This document shows, piece by piece, positions 1 to 10,139 of a stretch of 64,000 nucleotides of DNA (the stretch's first letter is position 1; every line of letters begins with the position of its first letter). The translations under genes and the position numbers were made by a program. The DNA is from Heliopora coerulea (Eukaryota; Cnidaria; Anthozoa; Scleralcyonacea; Helioporidae): NCBI GenBank assembly GCA_030142905.1, contig JASJOG010000016.1:1243001-1307000 (forward strand), read 5' to 3'. Below the pieces are notes generated by a model, which was given only the letters and a program-made list of their open reading frames with translations, did not search any database and was not told the DNA's origin.

Positions 1-164
1 AACCACAAATATAAGAAAAAAGATACAACACAGGTTGAGATAAAGGCCATGTCTGAGCGAACGCCATACTTACTTTTGTTTTCATCTGGAACTAACCGTT
101 ATTGCCAGTTTTCCATGCAATACGTAATACGCCAATTAGTCATTCAGCCAGAACATTAAGTATC

Positions 165-428
165 TTACTCCCTAGGGTCTAATTTTACCCAAAAAGAGAG
201 GTGTTTGAATTTCAATTGATAGGTATCTCGATATGTGGTTTCATCTAAAGAACCTTTAGATTTAAGTTTCCTGAGGAACCGTTGGAGTTTACCTTCTCTG
301 CTTAATGTAGGGTCTTTCACTAGATTTTTAAACTTAGTTTTGTCGTTAATTATATTAAGACAACAGTCCTTATATACCTTGCTATCCAAATATAAATAAA
401 CATCGCTATCAATACCATTTTTAAACAC
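165..428 (-). pseudogene. PLE reverse transcriptase, N-terminal piece (inverted arm)
   Basis: An 87-codon minus-strand segment resembling the region just upstream of the RT core in the other PLEs of this window: a D/N-K-x-K-F start followed by a run ending in FLRKLKSKGS, the counterpart of FLRSLKKDG at 54.8 kb and FLRELKKNG at 53.0 kb. PLE proteins combine an RT with a C-terminal GIY-YIG endonuclease and retrotranspose in the nucleus. Only this short piece remains. It faces away from the plus-strand PLE that starts about 40 bp later, so the locus is a head-to-head remnant like those at 4.7, 45.0, 53.9 and 55.4 kb. Confidence 0.6.
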
Positions 429-464
429 AATCCTAACTTTCCTATTAACAGAACTGACCTTAAA

Positions 465-1545
465 ATGCTATTGCCATTTGCAACTACTCAATCTCACTTC
501 TTGTTGAATGATTTTGTTTATGACCAAATTGACGGAGTACCTATGAGTTCTCCTCTTGCTCCTATTTTAGATAATCTTTTTATGGGATATCATGAAAAAT
601 CCTGGCTTGAAAACTACAAAGATTCGAAAATTTCAATATACCGTAGATATGTTGATGACATTTTGTTTATTTGACAACGAACACGACGCTATGTTATTCT
701 TTGATTACATCAACGCTCAACATCCGAACATAAGATTCACTCATGAAAAACAGTTAAATGGTAAACTTCCCTTCCTTGATGTTTTAGTAGATAATTCGTC
801 CAACGTTTGTGTCACTTCTGTCTTTCGCAAAAAAACCTATACTGGACTTTTAACAAATTTTTTCAGTTTCACGCCGCTAAACTACAAAACAGGTCTAATT
901 CGCACTCTCATTCACAGGACATTCAAAATTAACAACACCAACGCGGCTTAAACAAAGATCTCAACAAATTGTCAGAAATTTTCAAACGTAATTGTTTTCC
1001 TTCTCACTTTATTGACAAAATCACTAAACAATATTTAAGGACACCCAGACAAAACCCTAACAAAAATGTTTCCAACAACACGGAAAATACCAAGATCCAG
1101 TATCTCAAACTCCCCTACATTGGTAATTATTCTAGACTTACCCAAATCAAAATAAGACAATTGTGTAAACGTTTCTGTAAAGACCTTAACATCAAACTAG
1201 TGTTCTCTACTTGCAAAATCAAAACCTTTTTCAGTTTCAAGGACCCGATTCCCACAGCTCTTAAATCGTTCGTAGTTTATGAATTTACTTGTGCGGGATG
1301 TAATTGACGCTGCACTGGTGAAATCTCTCGCCATTTCTCACACCTTAACTGATCGAAATTCTCACGTCTTTAAAAACCTCAATAATTCTACCAACTGCAA
1401 AAACCATTACACACCTAACTGCTTTAAAATTTTAGATTTGGCCAAAACCACTTACACACTCAAATTGAAAGAAGCTATTCACATCCAAAATAGAAAACCA
1501 GAATTAAACAAGCAAATGCAACATATCAACACCTTCCTCTGTTAG
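465..1545 (+). pseudogene. PLE reverse transcriptase plus degenerate GIY-YIG endonuclease
   Basis: Broken PLE ORF2 on the plus strand. The first frame (465-674) has the RT motif YDQIDGVPMSSPLAP and the catalytic YRRYVDD; reading then shifts to the 592-951 frame (HPNIRFTHEKQ, LPFLDVLV, FRKKTYTGL), continues at 969-1307 (RT thumb/linker, FFSFKDPIP, the Cys pair of CAGC before the endonuclease) and ends in a decayed GIY-YIG region to 1545. At least two frameshifts and a stop at about 1305 make it non-functional. The copy is 5'-truncated, beginning inside the RT next to the inverted fragment at 165-428. A 3' tail with a ribozyme-like block follows. Confidence 0.8.
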
Positions 1546-1690
1546 TAATTATTGTCTGATACCGCCTCCGTTAATCCTCACACAACACATTGTCATTGTA
1601 ATTAATCATCTAGCATATCGTCATTGGAAATAGTCAATTTATTCATACTATGATTCTCTATTTGAAGCCTTACAAACATCACTTTGTAAA

Positions 1691-1723
1691 CTGAAGATGG
1701 CATAAGTCTTTCCGAAACATGTC
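1691..1723 (+). ncRNA. hammerhead-ribozyme-like block in PLE 3' tail (degenerate)
   Basis: CTGAAGA, then a short GG/CC-bounded insert, then CCGAAACATGTC, about 150 bp beyond the PLE coding end. The order CTGANGA - helix II - GAAA matches a hammerhead core, and the position matches the better-preserved copies at 45.6 and 54.5 kb. Helix II pairing is poor here, so this copy is probably inactive. Confidence 0.4.
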
Positions 1724-1976
1724 TTTAAAAAGTATTCTCGTGTTTTTGAAATTTTTAACTGTCCTTTTGCTAACGAGAAGTTTTGGGGACAATTTAAATT
1801 ATTTAAAATTTAAAAAATTAGTACATATCTAAAAAATCTCCTATCAAACAAAGTTAAAAGATTTAAATCATTGCGTATTTCCTGGGTACACTTTTTCCTT
1901 CCTTATTTTAAAATAACCCTCATCGCTCGATTTTGAACTAGTTCTACTCGTCTTGTTAGCGTCGAGGCACAGTCAT

Positions 1977-2090
1977 GCCTCAATGGTTAGAGCGTCTCAC
2001 CGGTCATCAGAAGGTTGCGGGTTCAGTTCCCGTCTGGGGCTCAGAAATCATTTTCTGAGTATCGAGCTTGAAGATCGTTCATCTACCTTA
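1977..2090 (+). repeat. tRNA-derived SINE
   Basis: tRNA-like head with an A-box-like CTCAATGGTTAGAG and a B-box-like GGGTTCAGTTCCC, followed by a non-tRNA tail (TCAGAAATCATTTTCTGAG, then a stretch ending CATCTACCTTA). The same sequence recurs at 7.2-7.9, 39.4, 56.1 and 56.7 kb, so this is a dispersed SINE rather than a tRNA gene. No good acceptor stem is present. Confidence 0.75.
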
Positions 2091-2094
2091 ATCT

Positions 2095-2420
2095 AAGTTT
2101 GGTAAAATTGTTTGTTTGTAGATCCAACATAAAACAGGTTTGGGAAGAAATGCAGAGATCCTATTTAACAGACTAAGTCTTGAATGTGTTCTTCGACATA
2201 ATCTTGTAATATGTGATTCCCACGCCAGATAATCGAATGAATCAACTTGTTCTACAGTCTCATCACTGAGTCGAACTTCAAGCTTTCCAGCCTTCTTTAT
2301 GGCGGATTTTGACCCAGTTAGAAGCGACTTCCTTTTCTTAACATTGGCTATCATTCTGTTTTGAAGTAACCATTGATCAACGTTCATCACAATCAATATT
2401 AATCTATTAATTGCTTCCAA
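2095..2420 (-). pseudogene. LINE reverse transcriptase C-terminal (thumb) fragment
   Basis: Minus-strand piece of a non-LTR RT. It reads through a W-L-x-N-x-M region with an SLLTGS motif, a predicted V-D-S-F-D-Y-L strand, then WESHITRLCRRTHSRL and a C-terminal helix. After FDYL the usual few residues before W-E-S-H are missing, which looks like an internal deletion. Truncated at both ends and abutting the SINE at 1977-2090. Confidence 0.7.
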
Positions 2421-2485
2421 ATCATTGTTAGGTTTATTCTCGAAGGTTCTAGATTTCTTACTTAGACTTCAATGAATGACTCAGC

Positions 2486-2695
2486 TGACTGTTCCAAAAG
2501 GCTGTAACGTACCTATTTATAGAATAATGATGCAATGTTTGATTACGTAGTGAGCCAAATTTAGAATACGTAAAAACTATATAAGCCATTCGGGGAATTA
2601 TAATGAGTCGAGTCGTAGCTAGTTGTAGATCGTTCAATAAAGAATCGTGTAAGCAATTTGATCTTGTGGTTGTCTCGCGACTAATTACAAAACAG
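2486..2695 (+). repeat. possible solo LTR remnant
   Basis: Begins TGACTGTTCC, contains CTATATAAGCC (TATA-like) near 2577 and CAATAAAGAATCG (polyadenylation-like) near 2635, and ends near ATTACA. The AATAAAGAATC block is shared with the LTR-like sequence just before the Gypsy gag remnant at 34.5 kb. No target duplication was found, so the call rests on layout and that short match only. Confidence 0.25.
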
Positions 2696-2933
2696 CGAAT
2701 TTATACAAATAAATAAAAAGTGTCACATTACAAGCGGTGTAATAACGGAAACGAGGGAGAGAAAATTGAGAACAAAGGCAAAAGAATGGAACTGACATAA
2801 CAATTCAAAGAGAGCTTTACTTTGTAGTTTACTAGGTTAGATTAGCAACTTTACTAAACCCTAGAAAACCACAACCGATCTAAACCTCAGTTTAAATTGT
2901 GATTTAGTAAATTCCCCAGATGTTTAACTCTTT

Positions 2934-3024
2934 CCGGGCGGGATAAGACCTGTGTTATTTTACTCAGGCTAACGCCAGACGATTTTACTCGTCAAAGTGG
3001 GGAGCTCCCGCCTCGAAAGAGTTA
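2934..3024. mobile_element. short palindromic MITE, copy 1
   Basis: About 91 bp with inverted ends (TTAACTCTTTCCGGGCGGGA at the left, TCCCGCC..GAAAGAGTTA at the right) around CAGACGATTTTACTCGTCAA. A second copy in opposite orientation lies at 32258-32358 and shares the ends and the GACGA..TCGTC centre, which identifies a dispersed family. Confidence 0.65.
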
Positions 3025-3189
3025 GACTTTAGTTTAAGTCTACTTTAAACTGAGCTTTAAAATCGCTAATATACTTTGAGATACTCAAGTGCATATCGCC
3101 AGTGCCAGAATAAACTCCCTCACGAACAAATATCTACCTAAGCACGCCAGAATCCGCTTTCCGTCATCTGAAGCAAGCGTCGCCTAGCC

Positions 3190-3620
3190 TGACTTGTCTG
3201 GCATTGTTTCTACCATCGATTTCATCCACCTTAAAACTCTCTCTAAACAAGAAAATTATAAAAAACTCAGTCACCATCAATGTATACAAGATCGCGAACT
3301 GTTTAAACTATGTGCTGACATGCAACTGACCGACTCGATCAACCCAGACGAAGTAATATTTAATTTCTCAACGCGACTCATCACTGATTAAGAAAAACAA
3401 AGTTTATCTGAAGGTCGGACTCGACTTCTCTCGTTCACCTAAAGAACTTGATTATTACGATTTCCTGACTCCTTTAGAACTTTTTATCGACAAGTGAAAA
3501 CAGCACCGATTTCTTCATCCTATGGTTACTACGCTGATAACATCAAAACGAAGCTAAACGATATTTCGCTTTCCAGTCTGAAGAGTTACCATCACCTAAG
3601 TTTTTTAATCACGGGAAGAG
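3190..3620 (+). pseudogene. PLE N-terminal region fragment
   Basis: Plus-strand piece matching the N-terminal part of the PLE at 53.3-53.8 kb: FIHLKTLS, then IQDRELFKLC, TDSINPDEVIFNFS, and after a frameshift near 3390 LDYYDFLTPLELF, followed by TKLNDISLSSLKSY. This segment lies upstream of the RT core in PLEs. It has lost all downstream coding sequence, and what follows from 3620 to 3770 is not recognisable. Confidence 0.7.
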
Positions 3621-3769
3621 AACTCAGTGTTTGTACGGCAGTTCTCAATCCAAGTTTCATCATGAAAATACAAAGAAAAGGTCAGCAACGAGGGGGCCAA
3701 ACGGAGATCCCATGTCAACTCAAAGGCCTGTTCATCAAGGAATCCATGAAATAAAAAAAACTGACTAGC

Positions 3770-4260
3770 TTTAACCTTGGCTTTAACAACAAGATTTAAG
3801 AATTTGATGAATTATTCGAAGAAAAAAAAAACAATGATAATGAGTGCGGGGCCGAATTACATGATTGGTGATGATGTGTATGGTTTTGTCGAGTGCAATA
3901 TTAGTGAAAAGAATAGAGACATCAAAACTGGGGGTGCTGGTGGCACAGTTTTAGTGCACATGTCTCTCACCACTGTGACTAGGATTCGATTCCTGCACCG
4001 TGCAGTTATCTGATTAAAGTTACCTTGGTCACATGTGAGAAGAGTGTTGTCCAGTTTGACTGTATCAAGCATCGCAGGTTTTCTCCGGGTACTCCGGTTT
4101 CCTCCTGTAGTAACACTGAACCCATGAGGTGTGGCCCTTACTAGACCTCTAGGGAGAGAGAAAGCCAGAGAAAACACAGTTGTAGTAGCAGTTAGTACAC
4201 AAGTGTTATTGGGCTCAAGCACTGCAAAATATGTCGAAGGGCATGCCGCATGCCTTCACC
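3770..4260. repeat. probable dispersed non-coding repeat
   Basis: The open minus-strand frame over 3857-4222 has low-complexity composition and no protein-like motif. The DNA carries GGTTTTCTCCGGGTACTCCGG, a phrase I associate with dispersed metazoan repeats from memory only. No second copy occurs in this window, so the call is tentative. Confidence 0.3.
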
Positions 4261-4429
4261 TAGCAGTGTAATAACTAAAAAACTACCTGGAAATGTTGAA
4301 ATCTGTGCCCATGTTGTGTCCTCGTTACATTTGCTTTCTGGCTACGCCACTGAAGAACAGCTTAGGTACCTGATAGGGTTATCCAGTATAAATAAACTCA
4401 CTCTAATTACTTGGCCATGATTTACTGTC

Positions 4430-4667
4430 GAGATTCGAAATTCAAGTTAAGTAGCCCTTTAACTAAAGGAAAGGAATCTGTAAGAGTATACATACCAGAA
4501 GAGACGGGACGAAGGAGGGGAACAAAAAATTTTGGCAGTCTTATAGAAATGATTGTTTGTGGAGGAAAGGATTGACTGAGAGGAACATTATTTTTGTGTG
4601 TGTTGGGTATTCCATAAAGAATTTTAGCTTGAGAGCTAGACGGATAATATTCTTCATAAGCTAATAA
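4430..4667 (-). pseudogene. PLE reverse transcriptase core fragment
   Basis: Minus-strand RT piece: YEEYYPSSSQAKILYGIPNT, then PQTIISIRLPKFFVPLLRP, SSGMYTLTDSF, LLNLNF. These align in order with YQDVFPSGS, ILYRLP, PLRPILSS and the LVPLL..SDSF segment of the other PLEs here. It meets a plus-strand GIY-YIG fragment near 4668, giving a head-to-head pair. Confidence 0.7.
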
Positions 4668-4670
4668 GTA

Positions 4671-4935
4671 TAAAGCGCATTGTGTGTAGGCCAGACATTT
4701 CGCCATTTACATACACGAGTTTCAGATCATTTGGGAGACACTGCCCTCACTGGTAAAATACGTCCTATTGTATTTACTAGAATATCTAGTTCCAAAATGG
4801 AATTTTTTTCGGCTTAGTATTTGTACTATGTTTTCGTAAATAATCGGCTGGCTATGGTTATTTGAATAAATTTGCTGCTTTGTAATTATACTTTAACACC
4901 TTCATGATGTAGCGAGATGCGACGAAACGTTATTT
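4671..4935 (+). pseudogene. PLE GIY-YIG endonuclease fragment and 3' tail
   Basis: Starting at SALCVGQTFRHLHTRVSDHL, the reading is the GIY-YIG core of a PLE endonuclease (LYVGQT..HLHTR[IV]S[ED]HL in the other copies), followed by TALTGK. The tail at 4911-4932 keeps a decayed CATGATG...GCGACGAAACG block equivalent to the ribozyme-like element. The copy begins inside the endonuclease, abutting the minus-strand RT fragment. Confidence 0.65.
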
Positions 4936-5607
4936 TAATAATCCTTTTATCTTATTTAAAGGCTTTGTTTCGGGTTTTATGCTAGGCAATAATATTTTTC
5001 CTAAGATTTAGATTCCCCCCTGGTTCTTTACTTGTGATAAGTTTGTAGATAGTTAAGTTTACGTGGTGCATTTGATCCAGGAAATATATATTGATGCATT
5101 TCTTTTCACAAAAGCAATATTTAGTAATGCATTTACTGACAAGTTCTTTGCTAGCTACTTAATTAAAATAATTCTTCCTAAGCTGAAACGAAATATAAAA
5201 AAAATGTATCATCGATATTGCCATTCAAACTTTAGACATAAAACTATCTGCTTAATAGTTCCTTTTCATTAAGTATTTAATTTAGATGAGCGTTCCATTC
5301 CCAACTTTGCCCCGTCTATTGAAACAAATCGCTCTCTAAGCCAAATTACTGAAACTGAGAGGTATTTAATATTCTCCGGAATAGGTCGATATAATGACAA
5401 GGTTCCTTAAAATTGTTGCTTCAAAAATAACTTCCTCGTAAATACTTGTTTTCAACCTTTCTGATTCTGAAAATTTAAAAAGGCTAGCAGTTCTGTGACT
5501 CTTATTGTTGAGCGATATATAGGCCTATTTCATCATTATGTATAGTTTCTAACGATAGGTGGAGAAATAATTATACAGTCATTGTTATATCTTCATTCGC
5601 AGTAGGG

Positions 5608-5615
5608 TATATAAG
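5608..5615 (+). promoter_or_regulatory. TATA box, candidate host-gene promoter
   Basis: TATATAAG preceded by GGG and followed about 30 bp later by a plausible start region (5638-5650). The first ATG with a usable frame downstream is at 5806; an earlier ATG near 5782 opens only a five-codon frame. Assignment as promoter is inferred from position. Confidence 0.4.
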
Positions 5616-5805
5616 CTACAACGCGGATTTTTACAAGGCAGAAACTGAATAACCGAGTAGATTCAAGTTTATCGAACTACTCGTTCAGTTCTGAACGACA
5701 AATTCTTTGTGAGAATTAAGAAAACAATACATTATCCTGATAAATTGACGAGCACATTTAAATACCAAGGTAAGTACGTCAATGGTAAATTTCTAGGGTT
5801 ATTTC

Positions 5806-5941
5806 ATGCTTCTTCTCCTTTTAGATTGTCTTTTTGGATTCTTCTGCGACGGAATGTATGATCCTCTTTTATTGGCTCAATGTGACCAACAGCAGAAATG
5901 TGTTTGTACTGCACCCAACGTTGACAGAATGACATGTCTCG
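5806..5941 (+). CDS. host gene exon 1: secretory start and Cys-rich segment
   Basis: ATG at 5806 opens MLLLLLDCLFGFF, a short hydrophobic stretch that could be a signal peptide, followed by a Cys-rich run (CDQQQKCVCTAP, MTC) and a donor G|GTAAAT at 5942. The exon ends in phase 1, matching exon 2. An alternative is that the true exon starts at 5825 after a good acceptor (polypyrimidine then TTTTAG), fed by a donor AAG|GTAAGT at 5770; no ATG exists in the short upstream piece, so I prefer the 5806 start. The Cys-rich segment is too short to assign to a family. Confidence 0.5.
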
Positions 5942-6420
5942 GTAAATTTAAAAGATTTATCTATCCTTGCTTGTGATATAAATTTTGTTGTATTTTATTA
6001 TTCAACTTAATACGATAAACAAATCCAACGATTGGTGAACCTGAAACATATCCTAGTATATTATAGCGAACATTAAACGGCTGAATAAGGTATAAATATT
6101 GCTTTGCCTCTTGTAGCATTACACCACATAGCACGTTATTCTTGACCGCGCAGAGCTGCTGTAGTACTACAGATTTGTGCTTCCAAGCACTGTACTGGAT
6201 CGACTGTACTAAAAGACCATGTTGTATTGATTTTATAGAATCAGTCATTTTTTAATCGTGTCATAAATATGAAGGTCCGGATAGTAAGTTTAGATAAAGG
6301 CAAAACGAAGACATAGAAGATTAAGAATATTAATAAACTGACTTTACTGGATCATCGATTGCTATAGTCATTTTTAAAATTTTTCTCAATAATAAGGTTC
6401 ACCTTCTTATACTTTTACAG

Positions 6421-6728
6421 CAAAAGTTGGTACTTGTTCAATATCTGAGGGTTTCTCGAACCACCAGCATCCTGCAGAAATCTGTAATGGTCCTCACAAA
6501 GGCTGTTCAAGAAATCTTCGTCCGACATTTTCTTGCTTAAATTTTGATCACCGTTCGTATGATGTTCACATTCTTGCTTCGCGAGAAGGTCCAATAAACC
6601 AAACAGTTACAATTATTCAAAATAGCAACATTAATTCCAGGAAAATCGTGGTAGTTTTGGTTTCTTATGGTTCACGACAATGGAATTTGGAAACAGATTC
6701 TCGAGCGACAATTAGCACAGTAGTTTTG
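6421..6728 (+). CDS. host gene exon 2: unassigned extracellular domain, first half
   Basis: Acceptor ACTTTTACAG|CA and donor TTG|GTAAGT bound a 308-bp open exon that starts in phase 1 and ends in phase 0. The reading has four Cys in its first third (GTCSISEGF, EICNGPHKGC, FSCLNF), then an alternating strand pattern: SYDVHILASREG, VTIIQNSN, KIVVVLVSYGSRQWNLE, ATISTVVL. This looks like a beta-rich extracellular domain whose core is a V-L-V-S-Y-G-S-x-x-W strand. I do not recognise the family. It joins exon 3 without a break in sense. Confidence 0.75.
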
Positions 6729-6836
6729 GTAAGTTTGTAGTAAATTGAAACGGCAGTTTCATAACTCAGAGGCATTATATGTCTTGAACTCAGTTCTCGA
6801 ATTTTAAGTTTTCGTAACTACATTTCATCCTATTAG

Positions 6837-7047
6837 ATTAGCCAAAATCGCAGTGAACTTATTAGTAAGCCAAACAACCAAAACCTTACGGTTCATCACT
6901 TCTATGGAAATCCTGACTATGGAATTGGAGCTTACGGAGGAAACACTGAAACGATCAACTTACTGAAATTTGTTAACCAGACGTACGGAACAATAACGTC
7001 TTTTACGGGCAGTTTTCAGTCACATAATTGGAAACTTCACGTTGGAG
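6837..7047 (+). CDS. host gene exon 3: unassigned extracellular domain, second half
   Basis: Acceptor TCCTATTAG|ATT (phase 0) and donor GGAG|GTAAGA (phase 1) bound 211 bp. Reading: ISQNRSELISKPNN, VHHFYGNPDYGIGAYGG, ETINLLKFVNQTYGTITSF, TGSFQSHNWKLHVGG. It continues the exon 2 domain and closes with a Trp-containing strand (NWKLHVG) that echoes SRQWNLE. N-x-T sequons (NLT, NQT) suit a secreted protein. The phases fit both neighbours exactly. Confidence 0.75.
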
Positions 7048-7209
7048 GTAAGAACAGCCCAACTTCAAACGTTCAGGATTTTTTAGTAGAATAATAATGA
7101 TTTAGCTTTCTTTTTTTCTATAGCTTTTGTTGAATAATTTCCTCCATTTTTATGCGGGTGTGCAGATAAGTTATCTTTTGATATGATATATGATATCATT
7201 AATTGAATG
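7048..7209 (+). other. start of a long intron
   Basis: Donor GTAAGA at 7048. The intron runs to 12431 and holds the SINE cluster, fold-backs and TIR element listed below; nothing else is supported in this first stretch. Confidence 0.6.
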
Positions 7210-7385
7210 AATGATAGTTAAACGATTGTCAAGCTCTTACCTCAGAAAAACGATTCCTGAGCCCCTGACAGGGATCAAATCCGCAACCTTCTGATGACCG
7301 GAACGACGCTCTGACCACTGAGCTACCAAGACGCAGATTGTGAGCTAAGGTGCAAGTTCGACATATGTGCGACCTAAGCGGGAGC
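7210..7385 (-). repeat. tRNA-derived SINE, minus strand
   Basis: Reverse complement of the SINE: B-box complement near 7268 (GGGATCAAATCC), A-box complement near 7312 (CTCTGACCACTGAGCTACC), and the upstream head (GTGCAAGTTCGACATATGTG) to about 7380. The tail CTCAGAAAAACG lies at the low-coordinate side. Confidence 0.75.
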
Positions 7386-7469
7386 CACAATATGTTAATA
7401 ATGTTATTAATGTGATATATATGTTGGAAATATGGGAACTTGGAGATATCTTGAATGTATGATAGATGA

Positions 7470-7556
7470 ACAATCGTCAAGCTCTTACCGCACAAAAACG
7501 ATTTCTGAGCCCCAGACGTGGATCGAACTCGCAACCTTCTGATGACCTGTAAGACC
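7470..7556 (-). repeat. SINE 3' part, minus strand
   Basis: AAGCTCTTACCGCACAAAAACG, then GAGCCCCAGACGTGGATCGAAC and CAACCTTCTGATGACC: the tail and B-box half of the same SINE. It lacks the A-box half and meets a plus-strand tail fragment at 7557. Confidence 0.7.
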
Positions 7557-7860
7557 GAGGCTCAGAAATCGTTTTTCTAAGGTAAGAGCTTGAAGATCGT
7601 TCATCTATCATTCATTCAAGGTATCTCCAAGCGCCCATATTTTCAACGTATATATCGCATTACTAACATTATTAACATATTGTGGCTGCAGCTCAGGTTG
7701 CACATATGTCGAACTTGCACCTTAGTTCGCTATCTGAGTCTTGGCAACTCAATGGTTAGAGTGTCTTACTGGTCATCAATAGGTTGCGGGTTTGATCCCC
7801 GTATGGAGCTCAGAAATCCGTTTTTCTGAGGTAAGAGCTTGACGATGGTTCATCTATCAT
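7557..7860 (+). repeat. SINE tail fragment and full-length SINE, plus strand
   Basis: A plus-strand tail (AGGCTCAGAAATCG, AAGAGCTTGAAGATCG, CATCTATCATTCATTC) is followed by a nearly complete copy from about 7680 with the head GCACATATGTCGAACTTGC, A-box-like CTCAATGGTTAGAG and B-box-like GGGTTTGATCCCC near 7787, and its tail to 7860. Together with 7210-7556 this is an inverted cluster of four SINE pieces. Confidence 0.7.
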
Positions 7861-7914
7861 TCATTCACGATTTCTCCAAGCTCCTATATTTCCAACCTAT
7901 ATATCACGATTTCG

Positions 7915-8170
7915 TTTATGATGTGATATATGAATATTGATGTCATATATATGATTCATGATAAATGATGATGGGATACGTTACAAGTGATATATGATGT
8001 AGTAAGATATTGTGACATAATGTGACATAATCTGATATATGATGTGTTTTTAATACGACACATGGTGGATAATATATGATACACCTTGATTCATAAGTGA
8101 TATTTAATGTGTGATATGCGATTTTTGGTATACAATGTGTGACATGTGATATATAATATTTAACAAACGG
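7915..8170. repeat. degenerate GATATATGATG-type low-complexity repeat
   Basis: Many imperfect copies of TGATATATGATGTG. Similar sequence occurs at 7180-7200 and 12270-12400. The open minus-strand frame here is a by-product of the composition. Confidence 0.6.
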
Positions 8171-8899
8171 GTGTGTTTCTCCCCAATCCTCGTTCCCTAG
8201 GCCTCTGACGAAAAATATAATCCAGATTATGGGAACTTTCAACCTTGTATGGCATTTCAAGCTTGCCCAACGTAGTAGTGATATTTTCTTCCAAGTCAGA
8301 CATAACTGCTGATATATTGATATATTATTTTTGTTTTTCAATTCAAAAATAGAAGGGCGGTCCTTTTCATGTGCAATTCGAATACCCTTGAATTTGGGAA
8401 ACATTCATCATCTTAAACCTGGGGCAAGGCCTACGATTTCCATTTTGCTGAGGGGGTCTTAGAAATGAGTTTTTTTGTCATCCCGGATAGAACTAGGCAG
8501 GATATTTATGAAATAGCTTCTCAGTCTGTGACGTATTCACCAGGTTGGTTTATTCCAAATGAGAAAGAAGTTGTTAGTCAAAAAAGCAAGCCCTTTATAC
8601 AATCTGAAATCAGAATGAATTAAATATTCAACATATTATGCAAAATATAGCACACAGCCGTCCACTATTTTGATTGACCTTGCTTATCATGTTTTGAAAT
8701 CGTACTCTGTTAAGACTGGCTACGTGCAGGTTGGTCCAAAGTTTGTTCAAATGGGCCGTGCTCGTTCTTTGTCCACGATAGCTACAGCGAAGATGTTGAC
8801 TTGCTCTTCATTCGCCATTTAAAATAAAGTAAAATACGTTGGTAGTTTCAGCGCCAGCGGAAGAGGCCCAAAAATAAGGTTGTCAAAAATTTTCGTAAG

Positions 8900-9030
8900 G
8901 TGTCTGGTGTGCTGTGCAAGCTATGTCAGATGTAAGTATTCTGAAAAACTCCGAGTTCTGAGCGAGTCTTTCTGATTATTTACAAGTCAACTAACACAGC
9001 TTGCACAGCAAACAACCAAACACCTTTACA
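8900..9030. repeat. inverted repeat, about 35-bp arms
   Basis: GGTGTGCTGTGCAAGCT near 8916 pairs with AGCTTGCACAGCA near 8997-9010, extended outward by GGTGTCTGG / CCAAACACC. The centre holds about 55 bp. No coding sense. From 8171 to 8899 I see only a 53-codon open frame at 8465-8623 without a family. Confidence 0.5.
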
Positions 9031-9038
9031 AGCATTAC

Positions 9039-9076
9039 ATTGCAACTTACCGACTTTTGAGTCGGTAAGTTGCAAT
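9039..9076. repeat. perfect 17-bp-arm palindrome
   Basis: ATTGCAACTTACCGACT, loop TTTG, then the exact reverse complement. It sits at the edge of a very AT-rich block of TTAATTAA-like sequence (9077-9190). From 9190 to 10130 I see no gene. Confidence 0.7.
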
Positions 9077-10139
9077 TTAATTAGTTAAAAATTAATTAAT
9101 TAAATAAACAATTAATCATTAATGAATTTTTAATTTACCAATTAATTTAATTAGTTAACTTTTTTAGTTAAAACTAAAAATTTACTAATTCAAGAAGTAG
9201 ACCTGGTGACATGAGAAAAAAGCAGATGAGCTGTTCAGGTGACTGTGTCATGAATTGCATTTTCTCTCGTTGAAATGGATCTTACCAAAGTATATTGTGC
9301 ATTTGTAGTCATAATTTATTGGCCATTTAAGATCAGATGAGTTTGAAAATTGCAGTGGTACTTTTGCAAATTGAATTCTACCCAAGCAAAATCCACTATT
9401 ACGTGGGCAACTGTTTATATATTCATGAGAACTCAACGGTAAAATGTTACAACTTTCTGGTCTCTCGCTCGTCAATTATTTGAGTAAAGATGAAACGACA
9501 GCAGCGATGTAACTAGGTAATTTTTAGGATTGGTATTCAGCACACACCCCCGCCATCCAGTACGGATGTGCTTCCGCCGTGCCTGAGTTTGGTAGGTAAT
9601 TATCTATAGCATGCTTGACTACGTTCTGCAAGTAGGTTAACATTTGGCTCAAAACAAGAATAACGGAAGTTGGGAATTGATATGTTACTGGCCTGAAATG
9701 CGATTTGAGTTTAGAACTCCACAATCACTTGATATATCCGTTTGTTATGGTTTACTCTACCATTTTTCTTTACAACTAAGCAGTGGTCAAATAGATTGCA
9801 TAATCTTATCTTACTAGATTGAATCATCATATTTTGAGCAATTTTACGCTTTAAATAAATTATAGGAGAAAATATTGGTAGTTAAATCGGTCAAGTAAGA
9901 AGCAATGCTCAAATATGAATCATTTGGTTGCCGGGATGGTATCTTTCTTGTTGTGACTTTGTGACGTACCAGAGTGAAATTGTGATAGGAATTATGAATG
10001 ATAACTATAATCAACTCTATCTGCGCTAAGGGGACCTATTTGCTCCCCCTCCCTCCCTCCCCACATGGTTTTGTATTGATATCTCTTGACTGGATTAACC
10101 AAATCGCATCAAAATTGGTAATTTTTCTTCAAATTCTAT

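Noticed and set aside
3857..4222. 121-codon minus-strand protein gene
   Set aside because: Composition is repeat-like, no domain or splice context; the DNA looks like a dispersed non-coding repeat.
7180..8170. CRISPR-like or satellite array
   Set aside because: The repeats are degenerate low-complexity tracts without regular units or spacers.
8465..8623. 53-codon ORF beginning MSFFVIPDRT
   Set aside because: Clean reading but too short, no family, no supporting splice sites or neighbours.
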